This document shows, piece by piece, positions 35,001 through 43,689 of a stretch of DNA of 50,000 bases; positions within the stretch are counted from its first letter, which is position 1, and the number at the start of each line of letters is the position of its first letter. The stretch comes from Symbiodinium natans (Eukaryota; Sar; Dinophyceae; Suessiales; Symbiodiniaceae). A program made the translations under genes and the position numbers. The notes below the pieces were generated by a model that saw only the letters and a program-made list of their open reading frames with translations, ran no database searches and was not told the DNA's origin. The DNA lies in contig CAJNDS010002136.1 of NCBI GenBank assembly GCA_905221605.1, positions 417,501-467,500 of the forward strand. The letters are read 5' to 3'.

Positions 35001-37772
35001 ACCAAACAAAGCACTAACAGAAACACCGACGCAACATCACATCACATCTCTGACTCAGATGATGAAGATGATGACGATGATGCGTTGGTTGGGTTTGAGG
35101 GTTTTTTGGCTTCCGGGAGTTCGGGGAGGTGTAGGGTGTGTGGAGTCACTCTTCTGTCTCACGCTCTCGAGTCGATAGATCCATGGACCCCGTGTGCCGT
35201 TGAAGAGAAACCACTTGGTTCGAGCTTCGATGAGGCTGCGCGAGAGAGGGCGACACAGTTGTTGAGATCCAAGTGTTCACAGGGTCTGTATGAGAGGCAC
35301 TGCCCGAAGTGTTCTGAATCAGCAGGGCACAAACGAAAGAGCAGGCGTCTTTCTGCTGAGGATGTGGCCCGTGGAACATTGTCTCTTGACTTGTCAGGAC
35401 CACATCCTGAATCCTTCTCTGGCCACCGCTATTTTTTGGCAGCGAACCTTAGTGTTGACGGAGATGACATACCTTTCTCCAGACTTCTGCAGACCAAACA
35501 GTCTTCTGAAGTGGCAAAGGCTCTTGTTTCGGTCATGGTTCAGATAATCTCTTTGGTGCAGGGAACCCCGTCTGTGTTTCGCATTCACTCGGACGCAGGC
35601 AAGGAATTCGTGGGAGGAGCGTTCTTGAAGGAGGTAGAGAGCTGCAGTATATGGGCAACTACCAGTGCTCCGTATTGTCCACAGCAAAACGGCAGGGCAG
35701 AACGCTTAGTTGGCATACTGAAGCAGGCGGCAGGCTCACTCTTGTTGCATGCTCAGTTGCCGCTACAGTTGTGGAATGAGGCCATATTGGAAGCGACTTT
35801 TCTTAGACGATGTCGTGCCATAGGGCTGGTTATTCCCAAAGACCGACCGCACATGGGAGATGCTGTACTGGTGAGAAAGCCTTCTAGCACTGATGCCCAT
35901 CCTTTTGCTCCAAAGGCTGAAGAGGGGGTTTTCCTGGCTAACGATGAACGTACGCCCGGAGGTGCAAGAGTAATGGTTGTTCGCAATGGACGCAATTCTG
36001 TCAGGGTGGTTCGCATGCCGGTGCTCATTGACAAGCAATCTGCACGTTGGAGGCTGGAAAAAGGCCCTCAGGACCAGGTTGTTTGGATTAGCACTTGCGG
36101 AGACATTCGATGGGACGCACCGCCTGCAGACTTGATCACCGTTGAGGAGGCCACTGGTACAGCACAGGCATGGAACGACGGGAATACAGCATCAGAGATC
36201 ATCAGACAGCGTTTTAACGCACACTTGAAGCCAGAACTCTTGTTCAGTCTTTTTGGCCATGGTTTCTTGGTGGGCCCAGAGCTTGGCGAACTTGCAGTGG
36301 CAGCTGCAGGGAAGCAAGATGAGCCCTTTCAGGAGGAGAGCAAGGACAACTGGTACAGAGTGTTTGATGCCGGTACTGAGGACGCCATGAATGAGATGGA
36401 GATCGCACTTCGTCTTTTGGCTGAGGAAGAGATCACTGGCGAACCTGTTCCAAGTAGCATTTTCTTCACCGGAACTGAGCAAGAGCGTCAGCCGTGGATT
36501 AAAGCTGCTGGTGATGAAGTGTTGAACATGACCACAAACGCTGCGTGGGTGGAGGTGAATATCAGTAGCGCTCGAGAGGAATTGGGTCTAGGGCCACATG
36601 AACGCTTGCCCAAGGTGCTTCCCATGACTGTCGTGTGCACTCGAAAGCCTTTGCTAATGCAGGATGACAAGTGTGAGCCAAGTGGTGACGCTGGAAAGGT
36701 TCTTGGGAATAAGAGCCTGCAAGCGCCACAATCCGCTTCAGAAGTGAAAGCTCTTGAGCAGAAGCGCTTTAAGCCAAAGGTTCGGTTGTGTGTTTGCGGG
36801 AATTTTGAGGAGGTGAAGCCTGAAATGAAAGATGCCAACGCGGCGGAGACAGTTCCAGTGGAGATCTTACGCTTGATGCTGACGTTGCTGGCAACTCACC
36901 TTTCGTGGAGCGCTTTGTCTCTCGACATCAGTGCTGCCTTTCTCAATGCGGTGCTGACAGGAAAAGAAGTTATCTTGATGCAGCCGCCAAAATCTTTGGT
37001 GAAGCTTGGACTGATCCCTGAAGGAGTGTGGCTGAGAGCCATGCGTGCAATATATGGACTACGCCAGTCGCCGGCGAGATGGGAAGAGCTTCGTGACTCC
37101 ATCTTGGACGGAGCAGTTCTTGAAGCAGCTGCAGGGGATCTTCTTCCTACATTGGTGATTCAGGCCATGAAAGGGTTTGGCGGCGTTTTCTTAAAAACAA
37201 CTCGTGATGCTCAACAGCTTGTTGCAGTCGCATGCGTTTTTGTTGACGACGTTCTCGCTATTGGCGAGACAGAAGCGATCCTGAGAATTGGAGAGTTCGT
37301 CTTGAAATCCTGGAAAGGGAGGTTGCAGGGAATGTTGTCTCGTGAACCGACTCAAGCGTGGAAGCGTGGAACACTTGAAGTAAAGGCAAAGTCTGAGTTG
37401 GTCTTTGTTGGCATTCAGATGTTTTTCCACAATGGGGGAGTGGCTATGTCACAACAGCGTTGGGTTGTCAAGCAGTTGAACGTGAGGGGTTACCTACACT
37501 TGAGTGGCAGTCCGTGTTTGCCGCAAGTTGAAGAGGGAAAAGTCTCAAAGGGAGATGAAAAGCAATGTGATCCAAAACTTCTTAAGCAAGCGCAGCGCGA
37601 ACTTGGCACGTTGATGTGGTTGGCGACCAAGACAAGACCCGACATTGCAGCAACATGTGGCATTCTTTCGACGATGATTGTCTTAAGACCAGACATGGTG
37701 CTTCAAAAGGTCGTTGGCATGTGGAAATATATCCGACACACCATGTTTTTTTGGTATTTGGTTTGCGCCTAA
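32007..37772 (+). CDS. Element B gag-pol ORF2
   Basis: 1921 codons from the ATG; the frame is open back to 31935. In order: gag core remainder (1-150); CCCH zinc finger C173-x8-C182-x5-C188-x3-H192; a Lys/Ala/Gly-rich histone H1-like tail (about 195-270); an uncharacterised region; protease D627-S-G; HxD oxygenase-like domain (about 870-965); an acidic stretch before residue 1030; integrase D1128, D1196, E1232 (D-x67-D-x35-E); RT with D1640 and FVD1747-D1748. The integrase zinc site is degenerate compared with element A. The frame ends early near 37772, and RNase H continues in the +1 frame. Confidence 0.92.
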   Translation: MKQPALEKGSSDEAVSTIALLEAACEVFMPGGVSEQVSLQRFLRQLPVANSCKELLGTLRRWRLAKQRAEYLKIPEQAPHESIAAFDGLCRQLEKKHTLLGTRLSLMRLQHNIQVPTHDGVSSYLQILEAECTRIFAEEQTASRGGPKHGDVGEYDMPAANQAAGGKGVKPLCAYYNTARGCLKGSDCTFRHEKQGGTSQKGKGAQGKDGKNGKGDKGATKSAEPKAKAKAEAKAAADATPTPSARAKTKAEKKAAKAAAKAASSTAAVAQEFEDVPALAGAACAAQESSSRPCAMMASNLNDEPDSDSDSDNNPSISGIPMRADGDTPEWSEVERGEFSSEEAESEGSDVLLNFQQQPEPLWTLELSVTEYMQWRRPGFVHSRASHEFVETTNPRSICWPLWWSILHDELDENEQGTIPVVDGVDILQCDIALVMFDDQIARPVFLVWLLEEETGNERYVAIIRHRQRPVVIPEEEPERSQAAPPRIAGASSARPRPATPPPRLGYPVTPLAKATAKNLRAGDARNLVFAEATAEAFESGLLVSDDEESYHFSQASADQDSSEAHPSSSDGPPTAMRCVEVEDQHDIPSLVGAKASVVASRLECMDCPVSNVAAESQTTEPSVLVDSGANETIRPWTKDINETGCRRTSVITASGDQVPALKTRDGELCIKASPTSKDWLLSVRRLVDAGGTFCWNQRGAVVSYVDQHGEKQSVRCSIQNGLPFLTWQDFKPIRIMLSRYFKTQSSSALSAKASGGDDGWTECETCTLEELMQYTWDDEVACVGAELKDEVIQNEAMARDVLSKGPITYQDVWEVIRSAALPTSSRRTQMWIFGYYCHGGIVGVTNLTRQRPNLCKLVNAFLQQELPDFTYAAFQIAVDATLAPHRDITNEVGSMSGLIGVTKFEGGRLWIEDRNGTVKRRISGDEIKVGKLLTVSQQACTFDARAWHGADRHKGVRCIITCYTPRCLHKGDLEVYQRLRDLNFNLPAQKPQQAPASTKQSTNRNTDATSHHISDSDDEDDDDDALVGFEGFLASGSSGRCRVCGVTLLSHALESIDPWTPCAVEEKPLGSSFDEAARERATQLLRSKCSQGLYERHCPKCSESAGHKRKSRRLSAEDVARGTLSLDLSGPHPESFSGHRYFLAANLSVDGDDIPFSRLLQTKQSSEVAKALVSVMVQIISLVQGTPSVFRIHSDAGKEFVGGAFLKEVESCSIWATTSAPYCPQQNGRAERLVGILKQAAGSLLLHAQLPLQLWNEAILEATFLRRCRAIGLVIPKDRPHMGDAVLVRKPSSTDAHPFAPKAEEGVFLANDERTPGGARVMVVRNGRNSVRVVRMPVLIDKQSARWRLEKGPQDQVVWISTCGDIRWDAPPADLITVEEATGTAQAWNDGNTASEIIRQRFNAHLKPELLFSLFGHGFLVGPELGELAVAAAGKQDEPFQEESKDNWYRVFDAGTEDAMNEMEIALRLLAEEEITGEPVPSSIFFTGTEQERQPWIKAAGDEVLNMTTNAAWVEVNISSAREELGLGPHERLPKVLPMTVVCTRKPLLMQDDKCEPSGDAGKVLGNKSLQAPQSASEVKALEQKRFKPKVRLCVCGNFEEVKPEMKDANAAETVPVEILRLMLTLLATHLSWSALSLDISAAFLNAVLTGKEVILMQPPKSLVKLGLIPEGVWLRAMRAIYGLRQSPARWEELRDSILDGAVLEAAAGDLLPTLVIQAMKGFGGVFLKTTRDAQQLVAVACVFVDDVLAIGETEAILRIGEFVLKSWKGRLQGMLSREPTQAWKRGTLEVKAKSELVFVGIQMFFHNGGVAMSQQRWVVKQLNVRGYLHLSGSPCLPQVEEGKVSKGDEKQCDPKLLKQAQRELGTLMWLATKTRPDIAATCGILSTMIVLRPDMVLQKVVGMWKYIRHTMFFWYLVCA
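32523..32582 (+). other. CCCH zinc finger in element B gag
   Basis: C-x8-C-x5-C-x3-H (CAYYNTARGC...CTFRH), the spacing of Tis11/MBNL-like RNA-binding fingers, where copia gags normally have a CCHC knuckle. Confidence 0.85.
34610..34905 (+). other. 2OG/Fe(II) oxygenase-like domain in element B
   Basis: H886, D888 (PHRDIT), H949 (AWHGAD) and R958, with GGRLWIEDRNG between. HxD to distal His is 60 residues and His to Arg is 9, against 58 and 9 in element A; the position between protease and integrase is the same. The rest has diverged. Confidence 0.75.
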
Positions 37773-38274
37773 CTCTGGTGGAAGTTTGTCTCTTGAGTCG
37801 GATGCATCGTTCGGAAGTGGAGCCTCGCGCTCTCGGTCAGGTTACCTGTTGCGTTGGGGCGGCAACACCTTGATGTATAAATCGATTCGACAAACTCTTA
37901 CAGCATTTTCCACATGCGAAGCGGAAACCGGGGCAATGGCCGATGCCATAGCTGACATGTTGCGGATGGAAAGCTATGTCACGCAAGTTGGAGAGGTGAG
38001 TGAGAAGCTGGCCATGGGCGACAATGCAGCATCTATTGCATCCTTGACAAAACCACGTTTTCAGGAGACGCTTTGGCGGACCAGGCACTATGGGCTTCGT
38101 GCGTCATGGGTACGAGATGTTTTGAAAGAGTCAAATATTGCAGTTTCGCACAAGCCTGGCTCCGAGCTCACAGCCGACCTTCTTACCAAAACTCTTCCAC
38201 GGTTGAAGTTGGAGCAATTCCGCAAAGCCATTGGTGTTTGCAGAGTACATGATGACAATCTACAACTTAGCTGA
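37746..38274 (+). CDS. Element B RNase H, out of frame with ORF2
   Basis: Reads FAPNSGGSLSLESDAS onward in the +1 frame, with acidic residues at about 37801 (SDAS), 37918-37926 (CEAE), 38020 (GDN) and 38176 (TADLLTK), the copia RNase H set. The switch falls near a T7 run at 37746-37752. This is most simply an inactivating or sequencing indel; programmed frameshifting is possible but unsupported. Confidence 0.8.
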
Positions 38275-38277
38275 GAC

Positions 38278-38699
38278 ACGTTTTTGGCACTACGAAGACA
38301 TCGGGAACCGTTTGCAATCGAAGCACTTGCATGGGTCCTATACCTGTGGCTTATCTGATGCAGCTGAGTCTCTCATGAGTTTTTACTGCTGGTCGTTGGT
38401 GAGCCCCTTTTGACTGCTATTGTATAATACAAGCGCAGATTTGCATGAGCACACCTTTGGAGCGTCCACTGACTAGTACGGGGTGTAATTCATTGTGATG
38501 AGCTGCTGTAGTCTAAAAGCCCACTGGGGAAAAAACTGAATAAAGCACCTCGAAAGAAGAAAAGGCTCCGAGGCCTGGCCATCACGGGGGCATGGCAGTA
38601 ACGTAGGACCCAAGGCCCTACAGCAGCGCGTAAGTGTTTGATAGATGCTAGCTCTCTTCAACGTTTTGAGCACTCTCCAGGCAACTTGACCTGTCGTGT
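38278..38699 (+). other. Element B 3' untranslated region
   Basis: About 420 bp between the RNase H stop and the polypurine tract. No ORF or motif recognised. Confidence 0.6.
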
Positions 38700-38708
38700 G
38701 AGGAGGAG
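38700..38708 (+). other. Element B polypurine tract
   Basis: GAGGAGGAG directly before the right LTR. Confidence 0.75.
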
Positions 38709-39203
38709 TGTGTTTGCAGAGAGCATTGACAGCAGCTGTGCAAGATCAGTTGAAGAATGTGGCAGACTGATTGCTGCATGACCCCTGCGCAAGGATGACT
38801 CTTTGCTTTTGCAGGAACGATACTTGAGAAGATTAGCATCGCCACTACATGTGGCTCAAGATGACACAGCAAAATCGAGAAGTGACTCGAGTGACGAGGT
38901 TGTCTGGTTTTGGTGAGGGTGTTGAGTCTAGGACCCCGGTTGCCCGGTACCCTAGACCCGAACCCTGTCCTGGAGCCCGCTGTTACTCCCTAGGCCCTAA
39001 CCCAGGTCGTTTCGGGGGCTTAAGTCGGATGTATGGGGATAAGTGATGCTTCCGTACTCCCCTCTTGATGATGTTCCGCACCAGTTCAAACAGCAGCAGC
39101 AGCAGCAGCAACAACAACAACAACAACAGCAGCTGCAGATGAGTCCTGCCTATAGCATAGTCACGGACCGCTTGAGCCCAGAACAACCAAGCACACAATC
39201 ACA
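38709..39203 (+). repeat. Element B right LTR
   Basis: 495 bp, TG...CA. It contains the uninterrupted empty site for element A (GACTCTTTGC near 38798-38807), the spliced-leader-like motif, the leader ORF and the first codons of ORF1. Confidence 0.93.
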
Positions 39204-39208
39204 AGGGT
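39204..39208. other. Target-site duplication of element B, right copy
   Basis: AGGGT, followed by the resumed degenerate telomeric tract. Confidence 0.9.
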
Positions 39209-39330
39209 TTACGGCGTGGCACTTGGGTCTTAGGGCGTAGGATTTGGGGCTTCGGGCGTAGGGCGTAGGGCTTGGGGTTCAGGGTTTAGGGTTTAGGGTT
39301 TCGGGTTTAGGGTTTCGGGTTTAAGGCTGG
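39204..39330. repeat. Degenerate TTTAGGG tract
   Basis: GGGCGTA, TTTCGGG and TTTAGGG units. Confidence 0.85.
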
Positions 39331-39576
39331 TTTGGAGCCTGAGGTGAAGGGCTTTAATGTCGGAGGTCTCGGGATTAAGGCAGGCCCGTGTTGTGAAAGC
39401 CCTTTTCGGAGTACCGCTTGGACTGAAGCCTCCGCAGGGTTGAAAGTTTCCGAGTGAGGACTTCAGATGCCCTTTGACTTACTGCCGAGCAAAACCGCGG
39501 CAGAGAAGCGAAGCCTGAGCCAAAACCCTCGGTCCTTAGGACCACACCCCCCCAAAACTAAGCCGACACTTTATCA

Positions 39577-39633
39577 CCCTAAACCCTAAACCCTAAACCC
39601 TAAACCCTAAACCCTAAACCCTAAACCCTAAAC
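39577..39633. repeat. (CCCTAAA)n
   Basis: Eight copies. Confidence 0.95.
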
Positions 39634-39693
39634 TCCGACCTTCTCCACCTCGAGCTCCGCGTTGCTGAGCTTGTCTGCCAGGTCGGAGAGAGC
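39634..39693 (-). CDS. Candidate exon 40, coiled-coil gene
   Basis: Reads ALSDLADKLSNAELEVEKVG after acceptor CACTGCCAG; donor GGA|GTTTAGGG. 60 nt, 20 codons, phase 0 both ends. The copia pair lies in its downstream intron; the next exon (20459) is also phase 0. Confidence 0.72.
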
Positions 39694-39724
39694 CTGGCAG
39701 TGCCCAAGTGAAAAGCCTTGTTGC

Positions 39725-39808
39725 AGGGTTTAGGGTTTAGGGTTTAGGGTTTAGGGTTTAGGGTTTAGGGTTTAGGGTTTAGGGTTTAGGGTTTAGGATT
39801 CAGGGTAA
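39725..39808. repeat. (TTTAGGG)n
   Basis: About 11 copies. Confidence 0.95.
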
Positions 39809-39841
39809 AGGGTAAAGGGAGTTCACAGCCTGGACTCGGAC

Positions 39842-39882
39842 CATGTGGCCCAAGCCGTGATGCTGCAGCTTGGCCCGCAACC
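39842..39882 (-). CDS. Candidate exon 41, coiled-coil gene
   Basis: Reads LRAKLQHHGLGHM after acceptor TTTCACCAG; donor ATG|GTCCGAG. Ends in phase 0, matching exon 40. Confidence 0.55.
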
Positions 39883-39965
39883 CTGGTGAAAGCCGAAAAA
39901 GGCCTACTATAGGGGCACTAGTGATCTATTTACAAAGGGAGCACAAGGGAATATGTTTAGTCATT

Positions 39966-40013
39966 ATCCCTAAACCCTAAACCCTAAACCCTAAACCCTA
40001 AACCCTAAACCCA
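39966..40013. repeat. (CCCTAAA)n
   Basis: Seven copies. Confidence 0.95.
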
Positions 40014-40104
40014 TATGTTGCATGCGGCAGCTTCAACTGGGGGGTGCTGGCTAGATCTCAGCCCAGATGGGCTTGGATGTAGGGCTGAACAAGCCCTGGG
40101 GCCC

Positions 40105-40138
40105 CTAAACCCTAAACCCTAAACCCCAAACCCTAAAC
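40105..40138. repeat. (CCCTAAA)n
   Basis: Five copies. Confidence 0.9.
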
Positions 40139-40225
40139 CCCTGTGCTGCGTTTCCGCGGGCCTGCTTGGCCTTCACTCTCTGCTGGAAGTCCTTCTTGAA
40201 GGTCCTGACCGATTTGGCACTCCAG
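40139..40225 (-). CDS. Candidate exon 42, coiled-coil gene
   Basis: Reads SAKSVRTFKKDFQQRVKAKQ after ACACCCAAG; donor in the GGGGTTTAGGG edge. KKDFQ recurs at 45116-45160. Confidence 0.66.
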
Positions 40226-40271
40226 CTTGGGTGTGAGATGGGAGCTGAGTCGGCTGTGGGCTTTTCATGTC

Positions 40272-40355
40272 GGTTTAGGGTTTAGGGTTTAGGGTTTAGG
40301 GTTCAGGGTTCAGGATTCAGGGTTCAGGGTTCAGGGTTTAGGGTCTTAGGGTTTA
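40272..40355. repeat. TTTAGGG and TTCAGGG tract
   Basis: About 11 units. Confidence 0.95.
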
Positions 40356-40359
40356 GGGA

Positions 40360-40870
40360 TCGAACGCGCCAGTTTGCGATGGGTTTCCTGGTGACACCTC
40401 TGCCTTCCCTCTGGGGCAAGGCTTTAGGAAAGCCGCTTTTGGCTGTTGGGCAGTCAAGATTCAGGGTTGAAACTTCCTAAGAGTCGCCCTCAACCCCTAG
40501 AGCCCTAGACCCATTTCAGAACCCGAGTCGCAAGTGACCTTAAAACATGACGAACCAAAAGACCCAAGGAGCAAAGCTCCGCCTGAAGGGGAAACCGAAA
40601 AGGCCTCCAAAACACGTGAACTCTCCACCCCTTGAGTGCCCAGCTGCAAAAGGAGCCCCTTCCCCTCCCCCCACCCCAATCCCCCCCCCCCGAAGCCAGT
40701 CTGCAGCTGCGTGCCTGAAAGGGCCCAGCTTCCGCTGCGCCTGACCGCTTGAGGGGCTTGCAGGCCGAGGGTTTCAGGATTCAGGGGTTCACGGTATCAG
40801 AATTAACAGGGCCGAGGGTGAACAGGAAAGTATTGCATCGAGGGAATTCGATCCTGAGGTTGAACACGGC
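40360..40870. other. Intron filler
   Basis: Short ORFs only; a C-rich run near 40665-40692. No exon-like island with a convincing acceptor. Confidence 0.35.
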
Positions 40871-40950
40871 TTAGGGTTTGGGGTTTGGGGTTTGGGGTTT
40901 AGGGTTTCGGGTTTAGGGTTTCGGGTTTAGGGTTTAGGGTTTCGGGCTCA
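40870..40950. repeat. TTTGGGG, TTTAGGG and TTTCGGG tract
   Basis: About 11 mixed units. Confidence 0.9.
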
Positions 40951-40959
40951 GGGCTGAAC

Positions 40960-40995
40960 AAATTCCGCAACTGAAGGCTTTCCCGGCAATGAGAT
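40960..40995 (-). CDS. Candidate exon 43, coiled-coil gene (weak)
   Basis: Reads LIAGKAFSCGI after acceptor TTGAGCGCAG; donor GTTCAGCC. Only 36 nt. Confidence 0.42.
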
Positions 40996-41149
40996 CTGCG
41001 CTCAAGATGTCGCACGCACGGGATACCTTAAACTCTAAACCCACAGTAGCCGGGTCAATGCTCACCACTGAACAGCCCCCCAATCTTGAAGCCCCAAAGC
41101 CCAAACCCTCTTCAAACAGAGAGAGTGACTCAAGCTCTTAACTCCGAAA

Positions 41150-41724
<575 letters not shown>

Positions 41725-41797
41725 TACCAGGCCCTGAAGGCCCCAAGCCCCAGAGACAACGAGTACATCCACACCCGCACGCCCAAGACAGCTTCTA

Positions 41798-41878
41798 AAA
41801 CCCTGAACCCTAAACCCTAAACCCTAAACCCTGAATCCTGAACCCTAAACCCTAAACCCTAAACCCTACACCCTAAAC
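41798..41878. repeat. (CCCTAAA)n with CCCTGAA
   Basis: About 11 units. Confidence 0.95.
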
Positions 41879-41932
41879 CCGGAAGGCCTCCGTCAGCTTC
41901 GCCTGGAGCGCGGAGTACTCGGTGAGCGCAGT
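41879..41932 (-). CDS. Candidate exon 44, coiled-coil gene
   Basis: Reads TALTEYSALQAKLTEAFR after acceptor CCTTGCCAG; donor GTTTAGGG. 54 nt, 18 codons, phase 0 both ends. Clear heptads. Confidence 0.7.
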
Positions 41933-42063
41933 CTGGCAAGGCAGATGCTTTTTGGCAAAGCCGAAAATACCTTCCCAAAGCATGCATGCTGATTACTGTG
42001 AGAACTCCGGACCAAGTTCCGCAACACATCGGGGGCGGGTAGGTGTCGAAACAGGGGGATCGG

Positions 42064-42090
42064 GTGGGGGGGGGGGGGGGGGGGGGGCGG
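42064..42090. repeat. Poly-G run
   Basis: More than 20 G with one C near the end. Confidence 0.9.
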
Positions 42091-42400
42091 GGTCTGTAGA
42101 AATGGGCTCGCAGATGCGGTGGATGTTCCAGCGTTGCTGAAGGGAAGTTGCATCACATGTTCTAAACGATTTGGTGGGCCGGTCTCGTATAATCGCATTT
42201 GTCTTTCGGATGGATCAGTAACCCCAGCCTGCCGTGGCATTTGAGCTCTGATTCGAGCATTGGAAGCAGGGGCTCCGGGGTCTTTGGAAAAAGGCCCAGG
42301 TTTTTGTGCGTCGTTGTGGGGCCTTCATTGTTGCCCTGTAGTAGCCTCCATTGGTCCGTATGGTTGAGAATGAGAACTTAATGGCCAAAGCCCGCCTTGC
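42091..42400. other. Intron filler
   Basis: Short ORFs on both strands without recognised motifs. Confidence 0.35.
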
Positions 42401-42409
42401 GGGCTTCAC

Positions 42410-42449
42410 CGGCGTAGTTCTTTGCCTCGGATTCCGGCTTCGGGTTCTC
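42410..42449 (-). CDS. Candidate exon 45, coiled-coil gene
   Basis: Reads ENPKPESEAKNYA. Here the acceptor is the telomeric unit itself (GGGTTTAG|G) and the donor is GTGAAGCC. Confidence 0.5.
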
Positions 42450-42511
42450 CTAAACCCTAAACCCTAAACCCTGAGCCCTAAACCCTAAACCCTAAACCCT
42501 AAACCCTAAAC
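42450..42511. repeat. (CCCTAAA)n
   Basis: Eight to nine copies filling the whole gap between exons 45 and 46. Confidence 0.95.
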
Positions 42512-42550
42512 TGGTCCGGGGCTTATGGATCTTGCGCGGGCCTTGGCTTT
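42512..42550 (-). CDS. Candidate exon 46, coiled-coil gene
   Basis: Reads KAKARARSISPGP after acceptor TCTCAACAG; donor CCA|GTTTAGGG. 39 nt, phase 0 both ends. If exon 45 is real, the intron between them is only about 62 nt and almost pure telomeric repeat. Confidence 0.52.
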
Positions 42551-42557
42551 CTGTTGA

Positions 42558-42661
42558 GATGTTTTCCCCTTGTCCTAACAGTCCTTCCTGTGTAGGGATT
42601 ATGAGAAAGGGGGTACTCTGATCCCTATATTAAGGACTGTTAGAATAGGAGGGGAGCATCC
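42558..42661. mobile_element. MITE-like element, family 2
   Basis: 104 bp, GATGTTTTCCCC facing GGGGAGCATCC; inner pair TCCTAACAGTCCTT / AAGGACTGTTAGAA. Confidence 0.7.
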
Positions 42662-42703
42662 CAAGCCTCCTATCCGATCGCCCTCCAGTGCTGAAGACCA
42701 CAC

Positions 42704-42734
42704 CCTTCAGATCCCGGGCTTCCCGAACGAGGTC
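42704..42734 (-). CDS. Candidate exon 47, coiled-coil gene
   Basis: Reads DLVREARDLK after TGGGTTGAG; donor GTGTGGTC. Short. Confidence 0.48.
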
Positions 42735-42822
42735 CTCAACCCAAGCCTGACATCCTCCCTCAACCCCCCCCTATAACCCCTGAACCCACACGTGTTCAAA
42801 TCCTAAGCTTAAGTAAGGCCTA

Positions 42823-42889
42823 AACCCTAAACCCCCAACCCTAAACCCCAAACCCTAAACCCTAAACCCCAAACCCTAAACCCTAAACA
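42823..42889. repeat. Degenerate (CCCTAAA)n
   Basis: Includes CCCCAAC and CCCCAAA units. Confidence 0.9.
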
Positions 42890-42943
42890 GGCAAACAAAT
42901 CAAGCCTTGCCCATCAACCCAGTGCCCCCTCCGAACTGAGCGA

Positions 42944-43064
42944 GATTTAGGGTTGAACAGTTAGGGTTTAGGGCTTAGGGCTTAGGGCTTAGGGCTTAGG
43001 GCTTAGGGCTTAGGGCTTAGGGCTTAGGGCTTAGGGCTTAGGGTTTAGGGTTTAGGGTTTAGGT
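42944..43064. repeat. CTTAGGG block in TTTAGGG tract
   Basis: About 11 consecutive CTTAGGG units, a homogenised variant. Confidence 0.95.
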
Positions 43065-43286
43065 GTAGAGTCTAGGGATTAACGCTTCATCTGCACCTCT
43101 CCCAAAACGAAAATCTCGAAGTGGGTTCCGGGCGTGAGATTTAGGTGCCCGAGCCCTGCACAACGACAAGGTGCAAAGCGAATTGTGGCTTCTATCCGCG
43201 GTTCGTAACTCTGTATCCCAAAAGGAAGCACGGAATTGCCCACCCACGACAAGTATCCCAGCTACTCCAAACTCTGTCCATACTGG

Positions 43287-43413
43287 CCCTAAACCCTAAA
43301 CCCTAAACCCTTAACCCTTAACCCTAAGCCCTAAACCCTAAACCCTAACCCTAAACCCTAAACCCTAAACCCTAAACCCTAAACCCCTAAACCCTAAACC
43401 CTAGACCCTAGAC
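43287..43413. repeat. (CCCTAAA)n
   Basis: About 18 units ending in CCCTAGA variants. Confidence 0.95.
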
Positions 43414-43478
43414 CCTAAAGCAGATGCTAAGAGCAACCAGGTGGCCCCAGTCAGCTTCTGCGTGATCTCCTTGCGAGC
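43414..43478 (-). CDS. Candidate exon 48, coiled-coil gene
   Basis: Reads ARKEITQKLTGATWLLLASA after acceptor ACCAGTGCAG; donor GTCTAGGG, a mutated telomeric unit. Confidence 0.65.
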
Positions 43479-43508
43479 CTGCACTGGTTTTGGGGCTGAT
43501 GGGGATGA

Positions 43509-43567
43509 GGGTTTAGGGTTTAGGGTTTAGGGTCTAGGGTGTACTGTAGGGTTTAGGGTTTAGGGTA
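43509..43567. repeat. (TTTAGGG)n
   Basis: Eight units, one replaced by GTGTACTGTA. Confidence 0.9.
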
Positions 43568-43689
43568 GTTTCTAGGGACATGGTTTGATGGCTGGCATTC
43601 AGGATCAACGTAGCTTCTTCAAGAAACACACCGAAACTGATCAAAAGCCAAGTGGAAGCATGCTAATGATGATGTGCGTGCGCGCGCAC

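Larger units (their letters stand above)
20696..39203 (+). mobile_element. Ty1/copia LTR retrotransposon B (plus strand, interrupted by element A)
   Basis: Bounded by TG...CA LTRs (left 20696-20789 plus 30070-30494, 519 bp; right 38709-39203, 495 bp) and a perfect 5-bp duplication AGGGT. By eye the LTRs differ only by 24 bp in a CAG/CAA tract, so insertion looks recent. It has a PBS at 30495, a leader ORF, a coiled-coil gag ORF, gag-pol, a shifted RNase H, and a polypurine tract GAGGAGGAG at 38700-38708. Domain order protease, integrase, RT, RNase H is diagnostic of copia. It lies in an intron of the minus-strand gene. Confidence 0.93.

Noticed and set aside
42091-42400. RNA genes (tRNA, snRNA, rRNA) in fillers
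   Set aside because: No cloverleaf, box or conserved rRNA segment was recognised here or in the other filler stretches; the only tRNA-like string is the primer-binding site at 29892-29904.
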